A DNA stretch of 47,963 bases from DATDMG01 sp036518955 (GTDB taxonomy: Bacteria; Actinomycetota; Actinomycetes; Actinomycetales; Kineosporiaceae), in contig DATDMG010000319.1 of NCBI GenBank assembly GCA_036518955.1, positions 1-47,963 of the forward strand. The letters run 5' to 3'. A program made the translations under genes and the position numbers. The notes under the pieces were generated by a model. It worked only from the letters and a program-made list of their open reading frames with translations, had not been told where the DNA came from and did not search any database. Shown here in pieces: positions 17,819 to 25,952 of this stretch (the first letter of the stretch is position 1; each line of letters opens with the position of its first letter).

Positions 17819-19174
17819 ATGCACGGTGACTTCTCGAACGTGACCTTCCGCTCGCACAAGCAGTTCACCGGCGTCTTCGAGCTGCAGGGCCGGGTGGGCC
17901 TGGACGCCCCGCACAACGAGCTGCAGGCGATCCTGCAGCACCACCTGCGCCAAGCCGTGATGGACCTGGTCGGGCCGGCCGCCGGCCCCGCCGACAGCAC
18001 CGGGTTCCGGATCGACCTCGGCGAGCCCGGCGACCTGACGATCGGCGCCGGACGGTACTACGTCGGCGGGCTCGCGGTGACCAACCCGGAGCCGACCACC
18101 TACCTCGACCAGCCGGTGCTGGGCCGCTGGTACCCGTCCGATCAGCGTCCCCAGCTGCCGCCGCGTCCGTACCTGGTGTATCTGCACGTGTGGGAGCGGC
18201 ACGTCACCGAGCTCGAGGACCCTTCTCTGCACGAGCCCGCGCTGGGCCTGAACCACCCCGACTCCTCCAGCCGGGCGCAGGTCTGGTGGCGCGTCGGCGC
18301 CGTCCACGTGCCGCCCGAGATGGCCGAGGCCGACCGGGACGCCTGGATCGGCCACTGGCTCGACGAGGCCCGCCGCCCCGGCGGGCAGCTGCAGGTGCGC
18401 GCGCGCCGCCCCGAGGACGCCGACACCGACCCGTGCACCGCGCCGCCGGACGCGGCCTACGTCGGGGAGAACCAGCTGTACCGGGTGGAGATCCTGCGCG
18501 GTACCGGCGCGGAGGGCGGCCCGGCGTTCGTGTGGTCCCGGGACAACGGTTCGTTCACCTACGGCATCCTGGACGCCGACGGCGCCACGCTCACCCTGCG
18601 CTCGCTGGGCCGGGACCGGTACGCCGCGGTGCACGAGGGCGACTGGGTCGAGGTCGTGGACGACGCGGTGTCCCGTCGGCCGACGCTCAGCGCCCTGGGC
18701 GACGGCAGGGTCCTGTCCCGGATCACCGGACTGGACCGGCACCGCAACCGGGTCACGCTCGACCCGCCGCCGCCCTTCGACGTCGCCTCCCGCCTCGATC
18801 TGCACCCCTACCTGCGGCGCTGGGACCTGCCCGCAGTCCCCGACGACGAGGTCCCGCCGGAGGCCCGGTTCGGTGTCCCGGTGCTCGAGGCGGACCCGGG
18901 CGGCACGTCCGGATGGATCCCGCTGGAACGCGGGATCGAGATTCGGTTCCTGCGGGCCGACACCGCGGCGGGTGCCCCCGAGCACCGGTACCGCGCCGAC
19001 GACTACTGGAACTTCACCGCGCGACGGATACTGGCCGACGTGGTGTACGACAACCCCGGCGGCGCGCCGTCCGGGGTGGACCGGTGGTTCGCGCCGCTCG
19101 CCGTCGTCGCGGCCGACGGCGCGTTCACCCGGATGCGCCAGCTGTTCACCCGGTCGACCACACGGGAGTCATGA
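17819..19174 (+). CDS. DUF6519-family protein, last gene of the eCIS operon
   Basis: 451 residues from ATG 17819 behind CAGGAGG (17803-17809). It starts MHGDFSNVTFRSHKQFTGVF and continues ELQGRVGLDAPHNELQAILQ, the signature of the DUF6519 proteins that accompany eCIS and other phage-tail-like baseplates. Later blocks are YYVGGLAVTNPEPTTYLDQP, RPYLVYLHVWERHVTELED, YVGENQLYRVEIL and VWSRDNGSFTYGI. It is likely an exposed baseplate or fibre component (inference); the biochemical role is not established. The operon ends here: the next gene is convergent, with 158 bases between stops and no strong hairpin that I can see. Confidence 0.8.
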   Translation: MHGDFSNVTFRSHKQFTGVFELQGRVGLDAPHNELQAILQHHLRQAVMDLVGPAAGPADSTGFRIDLGEPGDLTIGAGRYYVGGLAVTNPEPTTYLDQPVLGRWYPSDQRPQLPPRPYLVYLHVWERHVTELEDPSLHEPALGLNHPDSSSRAQVWWRVGAVHVPPEMAEADRDAWIGHWLDEARRPGGQLQVRARRPEDADTDPCTAPPDAAYVGENQLYRVEILRGTGAEGGPAFVWSRDNGSFTYGILDADGATLTLRSLGRDRYAAVHEGDWVEVVDDAVSRRPTLSALGDGRVLSRITGLDRHRNRVTLDPPPPFDVASRLDLHPYLRRWDLPAVPDDEVPPEARFGVPVLEADPGGTSGWIPLERGIEIRFLRADTAAGAPEHRYRADDYWNFTARRILADVVYDNPGGAPSGVDRWFAPLAVVAADGAFTRMRQLFTRSTTRES

Positions 19175-19332
19175 GCGCCACGCCGCGGACCATACCCGCA
19201 CCGGGAAGAGTGCCGGCCGGGACCCGGTGTCGCCAGCCGTGGATCTCTCACGGACACCCGTGTACCCGGCCCCCGCCGGCGCCGACGCGTACGTGGGTGA
19301 CCTGGACACGGCGAAGGGCGGGACCCTGCCGG

Positions 19333-20571
19333 TCAGATGATCCGGACGGGGAGGTGGCGGTGGCCGTTGGAGATGAAGGAGTTCACCGGCAGTAGTTGTT
19401 CCGCGGGCACGCCGAGTCGCAGTCCGGGGAACCGGTCGAACAGTGCTGAGAGTGCGATCCGGGCCTCCAAGCGGCCCAGCGGGGCGCCGAGGCAGCGGTG
19501 CACGCCGTAGCCGAAGGCGAGGTGTTCCTTGTCGACGCGGGTGACGTCGAAGCGGGCGGCGTCCTTGCCGTGGCGCTCGTGGTCGCGTCCGGCGGCGGCG
19601 TACGCGACGAGGATCGGTTCGCCCTCGGCGATCACGGTTCCGGCGGGGCCACCGAGTTCGGCGAGGTCGAGGTCGTGCACGGCGTACCGCAGGGGGAGGC
19701 TGGCGACCGGCGCGTCCACCCGCAGGGTCTCCTCGACGACGTCGTCCCAGGAGGCCCGGCCCGCCCGCACGGCCGCGAGTTGCCCCGGGTGGGTGAGCAG
19801 GGCGTGGACAGCGTTGTCGATGAGGTTGACCGTGGTCTCGTGCCCGGCGCTGATCATCAGCGCCAGGGTGTCGAGCAGCTCCTGCTCGCTCAGCTGTGTG
19901 CTGCCCTGCTCGTCGCGGGCCGCGATCAGCCCGCTGGTCAGGTCGTCGCCGGGCAGTTCCCGCTTGACGGCGACGAGTTCGGTCAGGACGCCGTTCAACC
20001 GCTGGTAGGCGGCAGTCATCTCGCCGGGGTCGGCGGAGGTGTCGAAGATGCGGTCCACCAGCCGGCGCAGTTGGGGACCCTGCTCCTCGGGCACGCCGAG
20101 CAGTTCGCTGATCACCTGGACCGGCAGCGGGTAGCAGTACTCCTCGCGCAGATCGACGAGCTGCGACTCGCGCCCGGCGTCTTCGATCCGGTCGAGGAGA
20201 ACCTTGGCGATCTCCTCGATGCGCGGCTGGAGCGCGGCCGTGCGGCGTGCGGTGAACGCCTTGGAGACCAGGATGCGTAGGCGCTTGTGATCGCCGCCGT
20301 AGGCGGTGAACATGTTCTGCACGGCGACCCAGGTGAACAGCGGCCACTCCGGGGTGATCTCCCCGCTCGCGAACTGGGGCCAGTGCTGCCGGGCGTCCTT
20401 GGACACCCGAGGGTCGGTGAGCAGCCGCTCGAGCAGATCGGGGCTGCTGATCGCCCAGGCCTGCACGCCGCCGGGCAGGACGACGCGGGCCAGGGGTCCC
20501 CGGGCGCGGATCCGGGCGGCCTCGCCGTGGATGTCGCCGCCGGTCGGGTCGATCACTATGGGGTCCCCCAT
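19333..20571 (-). CDS. cytochrome P450
   Basis: 412 residues. A haem-thiolate monooxygenase that would insert one oxygen atom into an organic substrate using external ferredoxin or reductase partners. The I-helix motif AGHETT lies near residues 241-246, the ExxR pair (EETLR) near 279, and the haem loop FGYGVHRCLGAPLGRLEA has its axial cysteine at residue 360. Size and motifs fit soluble actinobacterial class I families (CYP105/107-like). ATG 20571 is preferred over ATG 20601 because GGAGG (20578-20582) precedes it by seven bases. No ferredoxin gene is adjacent. The start region 20600-20640 is locally AT-richer and probably holds the promoter. Substrate cannot be deduced. Confidence 0.93.
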   Translation of the reverse strand: MGDPIVIDPTGGDIHGEAARIRARGPLARVVLPGGVQAWAISSPDLLERLLTDPRVSKDARQHWPQFASGEITPEWPLFTWVAVQNMFTAYGGDHKRLRILVSKAFTARRTAALQPRIEEIAKVLLDRIEDAGRESQLVDLREEYCYPLPVQVISELLGVPEEQGPQLRRLVDRIFDTSADPGEMTAAYQRLNGVLTELVAVKRELPGDDLTSGLIAARDEQGSTQLSEQELLDTLALMISAGHETTVNLIDNAVHALLTHPGQLAAVRAGRASWDDVVEETLRVDAPVASLPLRYAVHDLDLAELGGPAGTVIAEGEPILVAYAAAGRDHERHGKDAARFDVTRVDKEHLAFGYGVHRCLGAPLGRLEARIALSALFDRFPGLRLGVPAEQLLPVNSFISNGHRHLPVRII

Positions 20572-20743
20572 CAACAGCCTCCGCCACCCTCGAACGTCCA
20601 TGCACTGTCGGACCCTAGAATAGGACAAAACCGGCGAATCCGTGAATCTCGGCGGCGCGGTCGGGCGTGAGGCTTCGCCTGGGGACAGCTGTGCCGGGCT
20701 CACCAGGTCTCGGCTCGCCCGTGGGCGCTGATGGCGGGGCCTG

Positions 20744-21358
20744 TCACGGCCCGGGCCGGCATCCCGGTGTGTCGGGGTCGAGGTGGCAGGCGGCGAGCAC
20801 GGGCCAGGTGAGCATCGCCATCTCCGCGGGCGGGCGCGGACAGCCGCGTTGCAGCCAGTCGGTGGCCACTGCGACGAGCGCGCCCGCGACGAAGACGGCG
20901 GACACGTCATCCGGAACGTCGGCGGTGGGCAGGGCCTGGCCGGGCGGTGCGTGCAGCACGGCGGCGGTGATGCGGCGCCGGATGTGGTCGATGACGCGGG
21001 CGCTTCCGTGGGGTCCGAGCAGGCTGCGGTACAGGCCGCTGTGCTGGGCGAGCGAGGTGAAGAAGGCCCGCAACGGCTCTGTCGGTTCCTCGCTCGCCGG
21101 GTCGCGCCCCAGGACGTCCAGCGACTCGATCAGCTCGTCGATCATTTGCGTGCAGGCGGCCTCGGCCAGTTCGTGCACGTCCCGGTAGTGGTCGTACAGG
21201 GTGGAGCGGCTGACCCCGGCCCGCTCGGCGACGTCGGCAATGCTGATCTGCGACAGGTCCCGGTCCCCGGCGAGCTGGATGAGCGCGCCGTGTAGGGCCG
21301 CGTGGGTGCGCCGCACGCGGCGATCGCCCGTGGGAGCGCCGCCCGTCGTCCTGACCAC
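20744..21358 (-). CDS. TetR/AcrR-family transcriptional repressor
   Basis: 204 residues from GTG 21358. The N-terminal helix-turn-helix is plain: LIQLAGDRDLSQISIADVAE, then RAGVSRSTLYDHYRDVHELA (residues ~23-62). The ligand domain follows and contains LRAFFTSLAQHSGLYRSLLG and VFVAGALVAVATDWLQRG. The start is near a divergent oxidoreductase gene (21435), with a perfect inverted repeat at 21377-21392 between them that overlaps both probable promoters. The likely arrangement is autoregulation plus control of the oxidoreductase, the usual layout for TetR pairs. The P450 downstream on the same strand is 172 bases beyond the TetR stop and might or might not be co-transcribed. The GTG start has no strong ribosome binding site. 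Confidence 0.88.
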   Translation of the reverse strand: MVRTTGGAPTGDRRVRRTHAALHGALIQLAGDRDLSQISIADVAERAGVSRSTLYDHYRDVHELAEAACTQMIDELIESLDVLGRDPASEEPTEPLRAFFTSLAQHSGLYRSLLGPHGSARVIDHIRRRITAAVLHAPPGQALPTADVPDDVSAVFVAGALVAVATDWLQRGCPRPPAEMAMLTWPVLAACHLDPDTPGCRPGP

Positions 21359-21376
21359 GTCCGCCAGCCTACCTGT

Positions 21377-21392
21377 CCCTACATGTGTAGGG
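21377..21392. promoter_or_regulatory. TetR-type operator between divergent genes
   Basis: CCCTACATGTGTAGGG: two perfect seven-base arms (CCCTACA / TGTAGGG) around a two-base centre, in the 76-base gap between the TetR gene and the oxidoreductase. Partial half-sites (CCTAC at 21368-21372 and AACCTAC at 21394-21400) flank it. Position and symmetry fit a TetR dimer site covering both promoters. Confidence 0.75.
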
Positions 21393-21434
21393 TAACCTAC
21401 GACTGTTGGCCAAAAATCGTTGGAGGGCGACGCC

Positions 21435-22190
21435 ATGACCACAACCCTTGGACTGATCGGGAGCGGCTTGATCGGCAGCACGCTGGCCCGCCTGGCTGTC
21501 GCGGCCGGCCTGGACGTCGTCCTGAGCAACTCTCGCGGACCCGACACCCTCGCCGACCTGGTCGCCGACCTCGGCGGGCACGCCCGCGCGGGCACCCCCG
21601 GCGAGGCCGCACGGGACGGCGACCTCGTGGTGGCCACCGTCCCACTGGGCGCCCACCATCGGCTCCCGGCCGCTGAACTGGCCGGCAAGACCGTGATCGA
21701 TACGATGAACTACTACCCGCAACGCGACGGGCGTATCCCGGAACTGGACTCGAACACTCTGACCACGAGCCAGCTGGTGCAGCGGCACCTGGCCGACTCC
21801 CACGTGGTCAAGGCGTTCAACAACATCGCCTTCGCCAACCTTGCCACCCTCGCCCGCCCCGCAGGCGCCCCCGACCGCAGCGCCCTGCCCGTCGCGGGCG
21901 ATGATCCCGCCGGCAAGGCACGGGTGGTCGCACTGCTGGACACCATCGGCTACGACGCCGTGGACATCGGCACCCTCGCCGACAGCTGGCGCAGCGAACC
22001 CGAGACCCCGGTCTACGTCCAGCCCTACCTCCCCGGACAGCCCCCCGAGGAACTCAGCCTCGAGGAGGCCCAGCGCTGGCTCGTCACCACCCCCGGTGTC
22101 CCGGTCCCGGCCGACCAGGTCAGGAAACTCGTCGATGCCGCCGTTCGCGGTGTCGCCGGCGGCCGCCTACCCGGGCGGATGACGGACTGA
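21435..22190 (+). CDS. NADP/F420-dependent oxidoreductase (NAD(P)-binding, PF03807-like)
   Basis: 251 residues from ATG 21435 with GGAGGG at 21422-21427. The N-terminus is a Rossmann dinucleotide-binding motif, GLIGSGLIGSTLARLAVAAG, followed by VVLSNSRGPDTLADLV. This is the layout of F420H2:NADP oxidoreductase-like and pyrroline-carboxylate-reductase-like NAD(P)-binding proteins. Further family blocks are VVATVPLGAH, KTVIDTMNYYPQRDG, VKAFNNIAFANLATLARP and LPVAGDD. The 'NxR' after the second strand (SNSRG) suits binding of the NADP phosphate. Divergent from a TetR gene with a shared operator, so probably induced by a small molecule. Substrate is not clear. Confidence 0.87.
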   Translation: MTTTLGLIGSGLIGSTLARLAVAAGLDVVLSNSRGPDTLADLVADLGGHARAGTPGEAARDGDLVVATVPLGAHHRLPAAELAGKTVIDTMNYYPQRDGRIPELDSNTLTTSQLVQRHLADSHVVKAFNNIAFANLATLARPAGAPDRSALPVAGDDPAGKARVVALLDTIGYDAVDIGTLADSWRSEPETPVYVQPYLPGQPPEELSLEEAQRWLVTTPGVPVPADQVRKLVDAAVRGVAGGRLPGRMTD

Positions 22191-22298
22191 TCACCGCGAC
22201 AGCGCGGCCTGGAAGCTGATGGGGGAAGGCCAGGTCGGTGCCGGGGCGTGCCGTACTCGATCTTTCCGGTTTCACCGGACCTAGCTCGGCCAGCGGTC

Positions 22299-22742
22299 CT
22301 ACGGTCGACGCAGGACCGGCCTGATGTCGAGTACCGGCGTGCCGTCGACCGCCTCCAGGGCCGTGATCCCGACCTGCCCGTCCGGGCCGACGGACGAGAT
22401 CCGGACCCGGTGCACCCCGATCGGGTTGGGCCGCGACGGTGAGCGCGTCGCGAACACCCCGACCTGTGGCCGGGCCCGGTCGCCGCGCGGGTGGGCGACG
22501 AGCGAATCCCGCTCGGCGAGGTGCAGCCAGGTCATCACCAGGACCTCGTCCCCGGCGTGCAGGCCCTCGAGCGCCGCCCGGTATCGCGGATGGATGTCGA
22601 GCATCGCCGGTGGCGCGCCCTCGTCCGGTTGTCGCGCCGCGTCGGCCGGGTCCGTCACGGTGCTGCGGACCCGGCCCACCGGGTGCACGGTCCACTCGTT
22701 CGTGCCGTCGTCGTTCGTGCCGTCGTCGACGGATTCGGCCAT
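22299..22742 (-). CDS. trmO: tRNA (N6-threonylcarbamoyladenosine-37) N6-methyltransferase, TrmO/TsaA family
   Basis: 147 residues from ATG 22742 with GGAGG (about 22751-22755) upstream. TrmO uses S-adenosylmethionine to methylate t6A at position 37 of some tRNAs, with an unusual beta-barrel fold. Family motifs seen are PVGRVRST, a central LDIHPRYRAALEGLHAGDEV and the hallmark FATRSPSRPNPIGVHRVRI, with VLDIRPVLRRP at the end. The length fits single-domain bacterial TrmO. The N-terminal ~18 residues include an acidic NDDGTNE stretch that repeats at DNA level (GTTCGTGCCGTCGTC, twice). Stop is TAG. Confidence 0.85.
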   Translation of the reverse strand: MAESVDDGTNDDGTNEWTVHPVGRVRSTVTDPADAARQPDEGAPPAMLDIHPRYRAALEGLHAGDEVLVMTWLHLAERDSLVAHPRGDRARPQVGVFATRSPSRPNPIGVHRVRISSVGPDGQVGITALEAVDGTPVLDIRPVLRRP

Positions 22743-23027
22743 GGCCCAGCCTCCCAGGTACGCGCCGCCGGACGCCGTAGGCCGCTGTCGCACCGTCCCG
22801 GCCCGCGTCTGTCGGCGCGGCGGGGGCCACCACGGCAGCGGGAGTGTCGCACCGGCGGCGTCGGCGATCTTGGTCGACCTTGGATCGTCCCCAGCCCGGA
22901 GCGTGACCGCGTCCGTTGGGGCATCGGGGCGATGCGGGCATTCTCGGGTGGCACGCGAGGCCTCGCCGGTCCGGCGCTGTTGGCTTGCGCCAGCGGGCTG
23001 GATGAGGACGTACTCCTGCTACCAGAA

Positions 23028-23043
23028 TACCATGAGGGGTATA
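23028..23043. promoter_or_regulatory. candidate CsoR/CstR (DUF156)-type operator
   Basis: ATACCATGAGGGGTAT lies 46 bases before the ATG of the small Cys protein. The outer arms ATACC / GGTAT are a perfect inverted repeat with G-rich centre, like the A/T-flanked G/C-tract operators of CsoR, CstR and RcnR copper or persulfide sensors. No DUF156 regulator gene is in the window, so this is an inference from motif shape only. Confidence 0.45.
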
Positions 23044-23088
23044 ACGTGCTGGTCGTCCAGAGAGGTCCCGAGAGAAGGGGAGCTTCCA

Positions 23089-23268
23089 ATGTGCCGTCCT
23101 GCAACATGCCGCCTCTGTGGCAAGGCGTCCTGGGCCGGGTGCGGTGAGCACGTCGATCAGGTGATGCGGAACGTGCCGGAGGATCAGCGGTGCAGCTGCG
23201 GGCCGAACTACCGGGCGCCGGCCGGCGCCGGCGGCAAAGGGCTGCTCGCCCGGCTGCTCGGCCGCTGA
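23089..23268 (+). CDS. small cysteine-rich conserved protein
   Basis: 59 residues from ATG 23089 with AAGGGGAG upstream. The sequence begins CRPATCRLCGKASWAGCGEH and continues VDQVMRNVPEDQRCSCG, giving six cysteines and one histidine in the first 38 residues, then a basic tail GGKGLLARLLGR. Short proteins with this 'CRPATCxxCGKxxWAGCGxH' start are common and conserved in actinobacteria but have no established function. Zinc or copper binding is plausible from the cysteine spacing. The AT-rich leader with a CsoR/CstR-like site (23028-23043) supports metal or sulfur regulation. Confidence 0.75.
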   Translation: MCRPATCRLCGKASWAGCGEHVDQVMRNVPEDQRCSCGPNYRAPAGAGGKGLLARLLGR

Positions 23269-23380
23269 GGGGCGCGTGAAGGAGCTGATCCCGGCCGCGG
23301 CCAGTGCCGGCGCGGCCCGAAGACTCCGGTTGCTGAGCTTGTTCCTGGAGCGATCGGCAAGAGGTGGGATCACTTGAGGG

Positions 23381-24445
23381 TCAGCTGCCGGTGAGGGCCA
23401 GGCCGGTGATGCCGACGGCGTACAGGACCAGGACGGCGATCGAGTCCGGTCCGAGTCGCAGCCATTGTCGTTGGGGCCGGAAGACCAGGCCGATCATGTA
23501 GACGATGGTGAGGAGTGCGCCGAGGGCGGTCAGGTAGATGTCGGTGTTGCGGGCGCGGGGGAGGACCGCCTGGCCGGAGATCACGGTGGCGGGCAGGAAG
23601 AGCACCGGAAGGAAGGCGTTGCCGCCGAAGATGTCGCTGATGGCCAGCTGGTAGTCGCCGAGCCGGGTGGAGGTGAGCCCGGTGGACACCTCCGGCAGGG
23701 CGGTGGCGGCGGCGAGCACGGTGGCGCCGAAGAGGACGCCGGACATGCCCCGGCGGCCGAAGAGTTCCTCGCCGCTGCGTTCGATCAGGACGCCGGCTAC
23801 GAGGGTGACGGCCGCGGCCAGGGCGAACACGACGGCCGCCCGTGCGGTGCTCTTCCCCGTGCGTGTGGCCTCGCTCTCCTTGGCGGTCCGGGAGTGCCCG
23901 CGGGGCTTCTCCTGGTTGTCGGGTGCCTCGCCCCCTTCGTGCCAGGGCAGGCCCTTGCCGGCCCGGCGCAGGAGCAGCAGGCCGATGCCCCAGAGCACGG
24001 CGATGAGGACGGCGCCCGGCGTCAGGCGGGCGGCGATGAGGGACGCGGGCAACTGGGTGGACATGACGACGACGAGCAGCAGCGCCACCACGATCGCGCC
24101 CTCCAGCAGCAGGGTCAGGGAGGCCGCGACATAGGTGAGCGGCTTGCGCGGCCGTACCCCGGCGCCGTCCAGGAGGACCAGGACGACGGTCTGGAGGGCG
24201 ATCCCGCCGAGGATGTTGCCGACCGCGACGTCCACCTGGTGGGCCAGGGCGGCGCTTACGGTGATGGCGATCTCGGGGAGGTTGGTCGCCACGGCGAGCA
24301 GGATGACGCCGCCGAGGGCCGATCCCAGGTGGAGCCGTTCCGACAGCACGTCGGTGGTGTCTGACAGCTTGATGCCCGCACCCCAGATCGCGGCCGCACA
24401 CGCCACGAAGATGATCAGGAGAATGATCGATGAGAGACCCTGCAC
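23381..24445 (-). CDS. sodium/calcium exchanger family membrane protein
   Basis: 354 residues from GTG 24445, chosen because AGGAG (24451-24455) sits five bases upstream. Two homologous halves are seen, each with an alpha-repeat: LGGVILLAVATNLPEIAITV near residues 42-61, and GVLFGATVLAAATALPEVST in the second half. This is the CaCA exchanger (Na_Ca_ex) pattern, with N/T-L/A-P-E as the ion-binding core. About ten hydrophobic segments are separated by a charged cytoplasmic loop (EGGEAPDNQEKPRGHSRTAK). It would exchange Ca2+ or a similar cation against Na+ or H+ across the membrane. The ion is not predictable. Confidence 0.88.
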   Translation of the reverse strand: MQGLSSIILLIIFVACAAAIWGAGIKLSDTTDVLSERLHLGSALGGVILLAVATNLPEIAITVSAALAHQVDVAVGNILGGIALQTVVLVLLDGAGVRPRKPLTYVAASLTLLLEGAIVVALLLVVVMSTQLPASLIAARLTPGAVLIAVLWGIGLLLLRRAGKGLPWHEGGEAPDNQEKPRGHSRTAKESEATRTGKSTARAAVVFALAAAVTLVAGVLIERSGEELFGRRGMSGVLFGATVLAAATALPEVSTGLTSTRLGDYQLAISDIFGGNAFLPVLFLPATVISGQAVLPRARNTDIYLTALGALLTIVYMIGLVFRPQRQWLRLGPDSIAVLVLYAVGITGLALTGS

Positions 24446-24764
24446 GACGACTCCTGATCCACCGGCCGACCTCGACGCCCGGGCCTGCGCGCCGCGTGTC
24501 CCTGCCGTGCCCGGAAGACGCCGGAGTGATGCACAGGGCCGTGATTGCCGGGGGGCGTGACTGCGCGGGCCGCGCCGCGTGCCGGCAGGCCCGAATACCG
24601 GTGGACGGTCGAAGGAGGCCCGCCGGCCGGGGGCGCGGCGGAGGACCGGAGCACGTGCGGAGGTGTGACGGAGCCGGAGGACGAGCCCCGGCGAGGCATC
24701 CCGGGCAGGCGTGGCGGTGACCCTGGAGTCGTGATCTCGCCGCCGTCGGGGCAGTCTGGCGGGT
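24446..24764. other. 319-base divergent intergenic region
   Basis: Lies between the exchanger (- strand) and tspO-like (+ strand) starts and must hold both promoters. It is GC-rich throughout. I see no convincing -10/-35 pair, inverted repeat or extra gene. Confidence 0.5.
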
Positions 24765-25268
24765 ATGCGACACGGGGAGGGCGTCCGGCCGGCCACGCTG
24801 GCGGCGACGACCGCCGCCGTTACGGCAACCGCGATCGGGGGCGCCCTGGCGACCGACCCCCGGTCACCGTGGTACCGGCACCTGGACAAGCCGGCCTGGC
24901 AGCCGCCCCCTCAGGCGTTCGGCCGGGTCTGGACCGCCCTGTACGCGGATCTGGCGGTCGTCTCGGCCCGTGCCCTGACCGGGCTGCAGCACAGGGACGT
25001 CGAGCGTCGCGCGTTCCTGCGCGCGCTCGGCGGGAATCTGGTGCTCAATGCCGGCTGGAGTTGGTTGTTCTTCCGGGCGCACCGCCCCTGGTGGGCGGCT
25101 GCGGAAAGCGCGGCGCTGACGGCCAGTTCCGTCGACCTGGCCCGGCGCGCGGGCCGGGTGAGCCGAGGCGCCGGCCGGGCCCTCCTGCCGTACCCCGCCT
25201 GGTGCGCCTTCGCCACGGCGCTGACGGTGGCGCTGGCTCGACGCAACCCGCGGCACCGCCGGCGCTGA
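24765..25268 (+). CDS. TspO/MBR-family membrane protein
   Basis: 167 residues from ATG 24765. The family signature is seen: PWYRHLDKPAWQPPPQAFGR (residues ~34-53), then VWTALYADLAVVSAR, LRALGGNLVLNAGWSWLFFR and LPYPAWCAFATALTVALARR. Five membrane segments are expected. TspO proteins bind tetrapyrroles and act in oxidative-stress and porphyrin handling; the role here is from the family. The N-terminus has extra residues (MRHGEGVRP) before the first hydrophobic helix. No clear ribosome binding site. Confidence 0.85.
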   Translation: MRHGEGVRPATLAATTAAVTATAIGGALATDPRSPWYRHLDKPAWQPPPQAFGRVWTALYADLAVVSARALTGLQHRDVERRAFLRALGGNLVLNAGWSWLFFRAHRPWWAAAESAALTASSVDLARRAGRVSRGAGRALLPYPAWCAFATALTVALARRNPRHRRR

Positions 25269-25306
25269 CGGCCGAGGCGGATCGCGCACCATCTGGCGGC
25301 AGCTCC

Positions 25307-25369
25307 GGACGGCGCTGGGGGCGGACGGCGCTGGGGGCGGACGGCGCTGGGGGCGCCCACCCGGGCGCC
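25307..25369. repeat. three perfect 16-bp tandem repeats followed by a hairpin
   Basis: GGACGGCGCTGGGGGC occurs three times in a row at 25307-25322, 25323-25338 and 25339-25354. It runs into an inverted repeat GGCGCCC / GGGCGCC with a four-base loop (25352-25369). It sits between the convergent TspO and membrane-protein genes, so the hairpin may act as a bidirectional terminator without a T-tract. Confidence 0.7.
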
Positions 25370-25431
25370 TCGACAGCGGCGATCAGGTCGGGCAGCCCGA
25401 GCAAACAGCATCCGCACGGCGACGGAGCGGT

Positions 25432-25731
25432 TCAGAACCGGGCCCCCGGCGGATAGCCGGGTACCTGACGCCGCTGGGTCCAGCTGCCGGCCCAGTGCGC
25501 GATGTCCAGCAGTGCGGCCAGGCCGACCCAGAACCAGTCGAACCCCCGCAGCCCCCCTGCCTGCCAGAGGATCACGTACATCAGCGTCGCGAACGGCAGG
25601 AAGATGAGGCCGAGCAGCGGCCAGATCCACGAACTGAAGGCAGCGTCGACCAGCTTGGGCCGGGCCACCCAGACGATGAACAGGGCGAGACGGGGGAAGA
25701 CGCCGGCGAACAGCGCGAACAGGCATCCCAT
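25432..25731 (-). CDS. small integral membrane protein
   Basis: 99 residues from ATG 25731 with GAGGAG about nine bases upstream. Three or four hydrophobic segments are visible: GCLFALFAGVFPRLALFIVW, WIWPLLGLIFLPFATLMYVI, then FDWFWVGLAALLDIAHWAG, and a basic C-terminus (TQRRQVPGYPPGARF). The pattern matches a family of short actinobacterial conserved membrane proteins of unknown function. Convergent with the TspO-like gene. Confidence 0.75.
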   Translation of the reverse strand: MGCLFALFAGVFPRLALFIVWVARPKLVDAAFSSWIWPLLGLIFLPFATLMYVILWQAGGLRGFDWFWVGLAALLDIAHWAGSWTQRRQVPGYPPGARF

Positions 25732-25952
25732 GTCGGGTCGCTCCTCTCGTGGACCTCTCGCAGAGGATGCGGGCTCACCGTGGTCACCATCCTCATCCGC
25801 GGAGGGTGACCGACAGCAGGCCCGGATCCACGCGCCCGGGGACAGGCCAGGACGCGAGGCGCGCCCGGTGACGACGTCGGGATGGCTGGGTGCGCATCGG
25901 TCACCACCGGCGTACACGACACGGCTTCGGCTCGCCGTGCAAGCATCGCCTC

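Noticed and set aside
1..19174. Ordinary prophage instead of an injection system
   Set aside because: There are no capsid, portal, terminase, integrase or lysis genes, while DUF4255, the AAA+ ATPase and PAAR-like genes are typical of eCIS; the left end is not visible, so this is strong but not final.
23276..23377. 33-codon open frame starting GTG after the small Cys protein
   Set aside because: No clear ribosome binding site of its own and no recognisable motif; not enough to call a gene.
25301..25369. A CRISPR-like array from the 16-bp repeats
   Set aside because: The copies are directly adjacent with no spacers and no cas genes are present.
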